Source of the DNA: Neochlamydia sp. AcF84
Lineage (GTDB): Bacteria > Chlamydiota > Chlamydiia > Chlamydiales > Parachlamydiaceae
Direction of reading: 5' to 3'
Length of the DNA stretch: 40,979 bases
Assembly (NCBI RefSeq): GCF_011087585.1
Contig: NZ_VJOT01000020.1
Location: 1-40,979 of the forward strand
The position numbers were made by a program, and so were the translations under genes. Shown piece by piece: positions 34,772 to 40,979 of the stretch. Position 1 is the stretch's first letter. Every line of letters starts with the position of its first letter. The notes beneath the pieces were generated by a model. That model was not told where the DNA came from. It worked only from the letters and a program-made list of their open reading frames with translations, and ran no database searches.

Positions 34772-35431
34772 ATGGACCCCCAAATTCTTTATGAAGATAA
34801 TCATCTTTTTGTTGTTTGCAAGCCTGCAGGAATTTTAACGCAACCTAGTGGTACTCAGCAAAAAAATTTAGAAGACATTTGTAAAGTCTGGCTTAAAAAA
34901 ACTTATAATAAGCCGGGCAATATATTTTTAGAAGCTGTCCATCGTTTAGATAAATCTGTAAGCGGCATTGTAGTTTTTGCACGCACGAGTAAAGCTCTTA
35001 GCCGCTTAAATGCTGCACTACGCCAGCAACAATTTCGCAAAGTATATTTGGCAATTGTCGAAGGCCTTCCTGAAAAGCCGGTAGATACTTTAGAGCATTA
35101 CCTTTTGCATGATGACTATCAAAGTCTAGTAGTTTCGAGCAATAGACTTGGTGCAAAATTATGTCGCTTACATTATCAAGTTCTTAAGCATACTAACCAG
35201 GCTTCTTTAGTGGAGGTTGTTTTGGAGACGGGCCGCTACCATCAAATTCGTGCTCAGCTAGCTGCCATCGGAAAACCTATTGTAGGGGATGCTAAGTATG
35301 GAAGTCAAAAGCCTTGTTTTTCTCCAGGTATTGCTTTACATCACGCGGAGTTAATGTTTCCTCATCCTACTTTAGGAAGGTCTATTACCCTACATGCAAC
35401 CTTGCCCGAAGAGATGCTTAAGCTTTTGTAA
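34772..35431 (+). CDS. RluA-family pseudouridine synthase
   Basis: This 219-residue enzyme converts uridine to pseudouridine in rRNA or tRNA. Start YEDNHLFVVCKPAGILTQPS is typical. The catalytic aspartate is D60 in HRLDKSVSGIVVFAR. Later motifs are ETGRYHQIRAQLAAIG and GDAKYG. There is no N-terminal S4 domain, so it belongs to the short class like RluA or TruC. It starts 5 bases after the methyltransferase stop. Confidence 0.92.
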   Translation: MDPQILYEDNHLFVVCKPAGILTQPSGTQQKNLEDICKVWLKKTYNKPGNIFLEAVHRLDKSVSGIVVFARTSKALSRLNAALRQQQFRKVYLAIVEGLPEKPVDTLEHYLLHDDYQSLVVSSNRLGAKLCRLHYQVLKHTNQASLVEVVLETGRYHQIRAQLAAIGKPIVGDAKYGSQKPCFSPGIALHHAELMFPHPTLGRSITLHATLPEEMLKLL

Positions 35432-35516
35432 CCAAGCAGCATAATCAGCTTTAAGAAGAAAAAACTATAGATTGCAGACAAGATGGGCGGAAGGGTACCT
35501 AGATAAACCTAAAATC

Positions 35517-36743
35517 TTAAATTTTACTTTTCTCTCCTGAAATGTCTGGAAGTGGCGGAATGGTTTTCATGACGAGCTCTAATGCTTCATATTCTCCTAA
35601 CACGCGGTCAATGTTTTTTATAATAAGAGAGGTATCTTGGTGGGTGGCTACTTTAGGATTTTTAAATAAATCTTTCAAATCTTGAAAAGGCTGCATAAGA
35701 ATCTTCACGTTAATGCTTTTATCTTGAAGGAAAGTAGATTGAGTAATTTCTTCCAATCCATTGATAAGGCTAAAAAAGGGATCTTTTAAATCCAAAGAGG
35801 TGTATTCAATCTCTTCTAAGATAGTCCTACTTATTTCTAGAAGGGTCAGGCTGGCTCTAACACCAATATCAGGTAAGCCCTGGTTTATCGCTGCCTTCGC
35901 ATGGCAGCTTAGAAGGCGGAGAGGATAGCTGGCCAAGGTTAAATCAAATCTTGCACAATGAAGAATTATTTTTCCCCATACTGTTACTAAGGTAGCAGCT
36001 ACTTGCTCAAGCTTTTTTGCCAAAACTTTTTCATTAATAAGTGAGATACGTTCAAAGATATAATACAATATATAGCTAGTTTTATCGTGCATATCTGAAT
36101 TTTTCTCCCGACTATCGGTAGCCATATGTGCTATCCTTTTAGAGGAAGATAGGAAGTTTCTTATAATGTTTGGCATGGCTTGTAAAGCATGGTTGCAAAC
36201 AGTTGCATTCATTTTATGAGTAGATATTAAAGCTGTTTCGGTAAGTGCCTCCACAGCTTCGCAAAGCTCTGATTTTCTATCATTTTGGATGCTTTCTTTG
36301 GCTATTTGGGTGAATAAAACCACCTGTTCCAAAGGATTTAAATAAGTGATGAGTCTTTTTAAAAGCGTATAATAAATATCTAGGGTGATTCCTAAGCTAA
36401 AAACCGAGAGAGCTAATCGGTGGCTCTTTTGCAGATAGTTTAGCCAGAGGGTATCTAAGGCAAGCATGTAGCTTAACAGAGCGAAGAGCACTATCCAGCT
36501 ATAAATACCTAAAAGGTATTTATCTTTCTTAAATAAGCTTAATAAATAGGGGGTGGAATTTTGCCCAGCTTCTTGCAGAGGTATTAAACTGCCTGCCATT
36601 GTCAAACAAAAGAGGACAAAGAAAGCCGTTCCTATGATCAATAAGAGGCAGCCTAGTAAATTTTCATTTGGCAGGCTAACTGGCGTAAAAGGAGCAAAAA
36701 GTATAAAGAGGGCGGCGAGTGCAGAAAAAAAAATTCCGATCAT
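35517..36743 (-). CDS. Hypothetical membrane protein
   Basis: This 408-residue protein begins with two or three membrane segments (1-20, about 29-50, about 79-97) and perhaps a fourth to residue 130. The rest is a long, soluble helical domain with no motif I recognise. It is convergent with the RluA-type gene and is a single-gene unit. Helical repeats in the C-terminal half suggest a scaffold-like fold, but this is only inference. Confidence 0.65.
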   Translation of the reverse strand: MIGIFFSALAALFILFAPFTPVSLPNENLLGCLLLIIGTAFFVLFCLTMAGSLIPLQEAGQNSTPYLLSLFKKDKYLLGIYSWIVLFALLSYMLALDTLWLNYLQKSHRLALSVFSLGITLDIYYTLLKRLITYLNPLEQVVLFTQIAKESIQNDRKSELCEAVEALTETALISTHKMNATVCNHALQAMPNIIRNFLSSSKRIAHMATDSREKNSDMHDKTSYILYYIFERISLINEKVLAKKLEQVAATLVTVWGKIILHCARFDLTLASYPLRLLSCHAKAAINQGLPDIGVRASLTLLEISRTILEEIEYTSLDLKDPFFSLINGLEEITQSTFLQDKSINVKILMQPFQDLKDLFKNPKVATHQDTSLIIKNIDRVLGEYEALELVMKTIPPLPDISGEKSKI

Positions 36744-37238
36744 TGGATACCTTTGTGAATTTAAGCGAAGGTTATCATAAACCTAATTTTTGTGTATCTA
36801 TTCTCAAAAAAATGGATGAATAGCTTTTTCTTTTTAGCATGCTTTTATTTTCGAATAGCATTTTATAGCCAGCCATTTCCACAACTAAATTAATTGATTG
36901 CCTTTTTAGCATGAATAGTGGCCTTTGGACAAGCTCTTACGGTGATATCATTCACATTAACTTACAAAGGCATCTTCTTTTACAACATATAATCTAGGGA
37001 TTTACAAGGAGGTTAATGGAAAAAAAGCAATTGTAGAGGAAGGATGGGAGGGGGAGAGCCTATCTTCTCTTCTGCGTTAGAGCCCCCTACAGAGGATAAA
37101 ACACAGGTGCTAGCACTAATACATCTTTAAGAGATTTTAATAAATATTTTGTTTGGCTTGAAAATTAAATTGCTGGCTATTACTATTTGTGGTAGATATA
37201 GTTATTATTTATTCAATAAGGTTAACTAAGGTAATTAA
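36744..37238. other. Divergent spacer with a strong ribosome site on a tiny frame
   Basis: No gene of normal size is seen. A near-perfect AAGGAGG (37006-37012) precedes an ATG at 37016 whose frame is only MEKKQL. An A7 run lies in it; with one base fewer the frame would continue as KAIVEEGWEGESLSSLLR. A second short frame, MGGGEPIFSSALEPP and 13 more residues, spans 37044-37130. These might be a decayed gene start or a leader peptide for the following gene. Confidence 0.4.
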
Positions 37239-38054
37239 ATGTCAATTTTCTCAACACAACCGATATTTCAAACGTTACCAATAACAGAGCCAATGGCTCA
37301 AACATTAGCAAATAGGCCCCTAGTATTTCAAACGTTTCCAAAGGCAGAATTGATATCCCAAAGCTTACCGAATGCAGAGCTAATATCCCAACTGTTAACA
37401 GAGACAGCATCAATAGCTCAACCCTTGCCGAAGGTACAGCTGATATCTTCATTGTTACCGGAGACAGAGCCGATAGTGAATGCAGAGCTAATATCCCAAC
37501 TGTTAACAAAGACAGCATCAATAACTCAATCCTTGCCGAAGGTAGAGCTAATATCTTCATTGTTACCAAAGACAGAGCCAATAGTGAAGACAGAGCTAAT
37601 ATCCCCACTGTTCTCCGAGATAAAACCCATGCCTTTAATGTCAGAAATAGAGTGTCCGTTTGCTTGGAAATCCGAAAGCTACTCCTTAATCAAGCTGATC
37701 CAGTTGTTACCTTCGGGCGCTAAGCTTCCAATGAGTTTTACTACTAAACGATCCTCTAAAGTTTTAGGCTATATCCCTATTATTGGGACTGCTATGGGGA
37801 TTTTTCGAGTTTATAAAGGGATCCAAGAGTATCGTTTTTTTAATACTATACACTTACATTCGCTAACTATCCGAAGCTTTAAATGGATTGCAAGAGGAGT
37901 TTGTGAAAGTATTCCTATCCTTGGAGGTTTAATTTGCCTAATTATGGACGTTATATCTACGATATTGAGCAAAAATAGTTCGCATATCCTTTTAAACTTT
38001 AAAGATGAAACGCCTTGTGGATATTGCCATGCATGTGGTTATTGCAATTGCTAA
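37239..38054 (+). CDS. Inc-like membrane protein with N-terminal repeats and Cys-rich end
   Basis: This 271-residue protein is not recognised by name. The N-terminal half (about 10-130) is built of short repeats such as AELISQLLTETASIAQPLPK, including an exact 36-residue duplication. The second half has two hydrophobic segments, VLGYIPIIGTAMGIFRVYKG and SIPILGGLICLIMDVISTIL, split by about 40 residues. That spacing recalls chlamydial inclusion-membrane (Inc) proteins, though the gap is longer than the classic bilobed pair. It ends in CGYCHACGYCNC, five cysteines in 12 residues that could bind metal or be lipid-modified. Type III secretion into the inclusion membrane is an inference. Confidence 0.6.
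   Translation: MSIFSTQPIFQTLPITEPMAQTLANRPLVFQTFPKAELISQSLPNAELISQLLTETASIAQPLPKVQLISSLLPETEPIVNAELISQLLTKTASITQSLPKVELISSLLPKTEPIVKTELISPLFSEIKPMPLMSEIECPFAWKSESYSLIKLIQLLPSGAKLPMSFTTKRSSKVLGYIPIIGTAMGIFRVYKGIQEYRFFNTIHLHSLTIRSFKWIARGVCESIPILGGLICLIMDVISTILSKNSSHILLNFKDETPCGYCHACGYCNC
37383..37598 (+). repeat. Two tandem 108-base units in the Inc-like gene
   Basis: Units 37383-37490 and 37491-37598 differ by only a few bases and encode 36 residues each (ISQLLTETASIAQPLPKVQL continuing to VNAEL). Shorter 9-10-residue submotifs lie within each unit. The repeat length is a multiple of three, so changes in copy number keep the frame. Confidence 0.85.
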
Positions 38055-38799
38055 AGCTATCTTATGATTATTTTATCTTAAATAGTGTTAATGAAAGTGC
38101 AATCCTACCGACCAAGAAGCCTTATTTACATGTTTTTAAGCTGCTTCTTATGTAATCCCATCCTTTACTTTATAGTGTCACTTTGTAAGTAGAGCGGGGC
38201 AGGTTTTAGAGGAGCCGGTATACAAACTTAAGATTTTTGAGCCAAGGATGTCTCCCTATTTGCTGATACCATGGCATGGTTCAATAGAGGTTAATTTGGT
38301 CGAATGATTTTCTTCTTCGATCCTGATTCTTCAAATGAGGGCTTACTTAGAATCTTACAAATAGCCTAAGGAAATTTATCTTAAAAAACATAACAAGTCT
38401 TGCCTGGGAAGCCTGAACTCTTCATTCTGGGGAGCGCTAAACCTTTTCTTTATTCAATTTAGCTCTTCTAAAAAATGCTTCGTGAAATTTTTTGCCACCT
38501 TTCTTGTTCCCTAATTTGTCGATAGCATATATACACGGCTAATAACTTCTGAGGCTTATTGATATAAAAATTTTAAAATGAAAGTTAAACCCGCTGATTT
38601 TACAGGTGTGATTTAATATAAAAACAATAGGCAGCAACAAGCGTCGAGAAAACCTTTGCTTAAGAATCAACTTTCCTCAGATTGTTATGATATTAAAATT
38701 TTCATTTACAGCAGCTGCAGAGCTACTTTTTCCTTTCTTGATTTGAAATAGGCAAGCTTGCTAGCATTTGATGAATGTTATTAAAAATTGAGAAAAATA
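38055..38799. other. Long spacer with a dispersed repeat
   Basis: No gene is supported. The interesting element is 38112-38194, which recurs near 40794-40876. The remaining bases show short frames only. The promoter of gmhA is expected near the right end. Confidence 0.45.
38112..38194 (+). repeat. Dispersed intergenic repeat, copy 1
   Basis: This about 83-base stretch matches 40794-40876 over its length, with a well-conserved core TTTTAAGCTGCTTCTTATG and AATCCC. AAGAAGC near its left end pairs with GCTTCTT in the core, so the RNA or DNA can form a hairpin. No coding frame runs through. It may be a short non-autonomous element. Confidence 0.6.
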
Positions 38800-39399
38800 A
38801 TGTCTAATTCTAAGGTCCTTACGGCCATCCGGCAAAGCATCCAGGCAGTTGAAAAGCTTTTATTACCTCATAATCAAGCTTTCCTGCAGCAGGCAGCTTC
38901 TTTGATTGCCGAGTGCTTTAGTCGGGGAAATAAACTGATTATTGCCGGAAATGGTGGTAGTTTATGTGATGCCGCACATTTTGCAGAGGAGCTTACAGGA
39001 GTTTTTCGGCAGACACGACCTGCTTTGCCAGCTCTTGTTTTGTCAGAGCCTGGTCATCTTACTTGCGTGGGAAATGATTTAGGTTATGAAAATATTTTTT
39101 CTCGGGGGATAGAGGCGTTGGGAAAGCCTGGCGATATATTTGTTGGCTTGACCACTAGCGGAAATTCTTTGAATATTGTTAAAGCTTTTGAAGCAGCTCG
39201 CCTCTATCAAATGCAAATAATCGCCTTCTTAGGAAAGACCGGCGGGCGGTTAAAAGGTATTGCAGATTTAGAAATAATTATTGATGGATTTGAAACCTCT
39301 GATAGAATTCAAGAGGCACACATGGCAGCTATCCATATCATCATTGAATTGGTAGAAAATAGGCTTTTTTATTCTTCAGCATCCGCTTTAGGTAAATAA
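38800..39399 (+). CDS. gmhA: Sedoheptulose 7-phosphate isomerase (GmhA/SIS domain)
   Basis: GmhA converts sedoheptulose 7-phosphate to heptose 7-phosphate for LPS core heptose. This 199-residue protein shows the SIS-domain sugar-phosphate motifs: LIIAGNGGSLCDAAHFAEEL, with the conserved glutamate in HFAEELTG, then GLTTSGNSLNIVKAF and the closing EAHMAAIHIIIELVE with the catalytic histidine. DiaA is a close paralogue, but the FAEELTG glutamate and the EAHMAAIH motif favour GmhA. The ATG at 38800 is preferred over the in-frame TTG at 38788. lpxK follows after 45 bases. Confidence 0.88.
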   Translation: MSNSKVLTAIRQSIQAVEKLLLPHNQAFLQQAASLIAECFSRGNKLIIAGNGGSLCDAAHFAEELTGVFRQTRPALPALVLSEPGHLTCVGNDLGYENIFSRGIEALGKPGDIFVGLTTSGNSLNIVKAFEAARLYQMQIIAFLGKTGGRLKGIADLEIIIDGFETSDRIQEAHMAAIHIIIELVENRLFYSSASALGK

Positions 39400-39444
39400 A
39401 AGTATTGGCTCTTCATAACCCTATAATTTATGATTTAAACTTGT

Positions 39445-40557
39445 ATGTTAAAAAAGCTAGAGCGCTATTTGGTTGATCTTATTCAAGGTAAAAAGCAAGG
39501 GGCTTTGGCTTTTATAGCTAAAACTTTACTTAGATTTCTTAGCTGGATTTACCAACTGATCATAGCTGGCCGCAATTGGGCGTTTGATCAAGGTTGTTGT
39601 AAGCAGTATCATGCTCCTGTGCCCGTGGTAATTAGCATTGGCAATATTGTGGTGGGAGGGACTGGTAAGACCCCCGTTACCTTGATGGTGGCACAAGCTT
39701 TTTCCAATGATTTTACTATTGCTATTTTATCGCGAGGTTATCGTTCTAAAGCCGAGCATCTTCCTTTACCTGTGATTTTAAGTTATGGCAACGGACCTGT
39801 ACATCCTGCAGCTTATTGTGGGGATGAACCTTACCTTTTAGCTCAGAATTTACCAAAAGCTCATATCATTGTTGGTAAAAACCGTCAGCAATCCTCCAGA
39901 ATGGCGGTTAGGGCAGGAGCCCAGCTAATTCTACTAGATGATGGTATGCAGCATCGTAAATTAGCTCGCGATTATGAGATTGTAGTCATTAATGCTTTAG
40001 ATCCTTTTGGCCAGGGGTACTTTCTACCCCGTGGCTTCCTGCGCGAAGCTGTTTCTTCTCTTTCCCGTGCAGATTTGATTGTTCTTAATCATCTACAAGA
40101 TAAAGAGCAGCTTCAGTTAATAGCAAAAGAGATTCGTAAGTTCTCAGAAGCTCCTTTAATAGCCACGAAAATGGAAGTTGCAGAGGTATTGGATTTACAG
40201 GGACAGCCGTTAGCGGAGCTAGTAGGAAAAAAGGTCGGAATCTTTTGTGCAATCGCTCATCCTGATTATTTTTATCAAACTGTGAAGCAATTAGGAGCAG
40301 AGCCTGTGGATACCGAATTTATGCTAGATCATTTAACTTTTACTACTGAAAGCTTAATCCAATTTTGTGAAAGAGCTAAGGCAAAGGGAGCGGAGTGGAT
40401 CTTATGCACGGAGAAAGATAGGGTAAAACTTGATGAATTAGCTCTAGCTGGCCAGCCAATCGGTTGGTTAAAGATGACTTTAAGAATTGTTGAAGGAAAA
40501 ATTCATTGGGAGGGTTTTATAGAAAAAACCAAACACTACATTAAGCGCAGGATATAG
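39445..40557 (+). CDS. lpxK: Tetraacyldisaccharide 4'-kinase
   Basis: LpxK phosphorylates the 4' position of the lipid A precursor at the inner membrane. This 370-residue protein has an N-terminal membrane-associated helix region (FLSWIYQLIIAGRNWAFDQG), then VVISIGNIVVGGTGKTPVTL with the Walker A (residues 71-76). LLDDGMQHRKLARDYEIVVI and DPFGQGYFLPRGFLRE are further LpxK signatures, and LCTEKDRVKL closes the domain. The length is normal. With gmhA upstream it forms a small LPS gene pair. Confidence 0.95.
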   Translation: MLKKLERYLVDLIQGKKQGALAFIAKTLLRFLSWIYQLIIAGRNWAFDQGCCKQYHAPVPVVISIGNIVVGGTGKTPVTLMVAQAFSNDFTIAILSRGYRSKAEHLPLPVILSYGNGPVHPAAYCGDEPYLLAQNLPKAHIIVGKNRQQSSRMAVRAGAQLILLDDGMQHRKLARDYEIVVINALDPFGQGYFLPRGFLREAVSSLSRADLIVLNHLQDKEQLQLIAKEIRKFSEAPLIATKMEVAEVLDLQGQPLAELVGKKVGIFCAIAHPDYFYQTVKQLGAEPVDTEFMLDHLTFTTESLIQFCERAKAKGAEWILCTEKDRVKLDELALAGQPIGWLKMTLRIVEGKIHWEGFIEKTKHYIKRRI

Positions 40558-40880
40558 ATTTGAATCTTTAGCTTTCCTAAACCCTAGCTTAATGGATATT
40601 CATTAAATCCTAGGCTTTATTTAAAAAGATCAAGAAATATCGGTTGCTTTTTAAGCTAACTGGAGAGCTTGCTAAATTAAAAACCAATATGCATCTTTCG
40701 GCTGTTTAAAGAATATTTGCATCTTATCTTTTAAATTTTTCGTTTCGAGGGTAGTCCATGAGTAGCTCTAGTATGCATAGGCAGTCAGAAGCGGCAAGAA
40801 GCTCTTCTAATTATATGCTTTTAAGCTACTTCTTATGCAATCCCCTACTTTATAAAGCCTTTATCGTTAAGTAGAAAGAC
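40558..40880. other. Spacer between lpxK and the second IS66 copy
   Basis: No gene is seen. The right part is copy 2 of the dispersed repeat, interrupted by the IS66 element at 40881. Confidence 0.45.
40794..40876 (+). repeat. Dispersed intergenic repeat, copy 2
   Basis: This matches 38112-38194, with core TTTTAAGCTACTTCTTATG and AATCCC. The stem changes to AAGAAG / CTTCTT. The IS66 element starts 4 bases after the detectable match, so it probably inserted in or right beside the repeat. Confidence 0.6.
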
Positions 40881-40979
40881 GTAAGCGGTCACGGGGGTTA
40901 TCAATTACTTTGTGATAAATAAAATAATTTCTAGAGTTTATATTTACTTAATCATATATTGAGTAGTATGCAACTCTCA
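40881..40979 (+). mobile_element. Second IS66 copy, truncated by the window edge
   Basis: This starts with the same 15-base repeat GTAAGCGGTCACGGG. It then matches the inverted 5888-5977 end almost base for base (one difference, C to T, near 40900). The transposase ATG is at 40968. The rest lies outside the window. Confidence 0.88.
40968..40979 (+). CDS. IS66 transposase start (partial)
   Basis: Only four codons (MQLS) are visible, equivalent to MQPS at the start of the copy at 5890. The rest is beyond the window, so integrity cannot be judged. Confidence 0.6.

Noticed and set aside
37222-37608. 128-codon minus-strand frame over the Inc-like gene
   Set aside because: It mirrors the 108-base repeats of the plus-strand gene and has no independent start signals.
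1-40979. Defence system, prophage or secondary-metabolite cluster
   Set aside because: No nuclease, helicase, toxin-antitoxin pair, phage structural gene, or synthase module was recognised anywhere in the window.

Overview
The window most likely comes from an AT-rich, obligately intracellular bacterium of the phylum Chlamydiae, closer to the amoeba-associated environmental lineages (Parachlamydiaceae, Neochlamydia-like) than to Chlamydia itself. This is inferred from three things. There is a chlamydial-style block nrdR - dksA-like - lspA followed by RNA-modification genes. Lipid A and heptose genes (lpxK, gmhA) are present. Many decayed insertion sequences sit beside a leucine-rich-repeat fragment, a mix familiar from amoeba symbionts. 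No rRNA or other taxonomic marker is present.

Region by region: 1-950 holds a partial IS481-type transposase and a transposase stub. 1147-2406 encodes a possible TIKI/ChaN/EreA-superfamily protein with a lysine/glutamate-rich tail. 2640-5980 is an IS graveyard: a broken IS5-type element, a fragment of a second IS5-type transposase, a leucine-rich-repeat remnant, and an IS66 element whose transposase keeps its frame but carries four internal stops. 6182-9632 has two tRNA-Ser genes flanking a zinc/manganese-type ABC importer. 10160-12474 holds three small accessory proteins. 12771-16490 is the most striking unit: a promoter, a cobalamin riboswitch, then nrdB and nrdA of strongly eukaryote-like sequence. 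16989-26415 carries a ProA homologue without the catalytic cysteine, a DUF2125-like membrane protein, small membrane or secreted proteins, a PLP enzyme, a YhiN-type flavoprotein, hemF and a membrane-anchored methyltransferase-like protein. 26663-29281 has a LOG-family protein and a 510-residue KGG-repeat protein. 30759-35431 is a co-directional cluster: nrdR, dksA-like, lspA, an unknown gene, two RNA methyltransferases and a pseudouridine synthase. 35517-38054 holds two membrane proteins, one resembling an inclusion-membrane (Inc) protein. 38800-40557 carries gmhA and lpxK. The window ends inside a second IS66 copy.

Functional links: the RNR genes appear to be under cobalamin control through the leader RNA, and the RNR repressor NrdR is encoded about 14 kb downstream. 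The importer genes form one metal-uptake set with translational coupling between ATPase and permease. lspA, gmhA and lpxK all serve the envelope. The best candidates for something new are the riboswitch-controlled eukaryote-like RNR, the KGG protein with its 60-residue superrepeat, the probably inactive ProA homologue, the TIKI-like protein, the Inc-like repeat protein, and a dispersed intergenic repeat apparently interrupted by the second IS66 copy.
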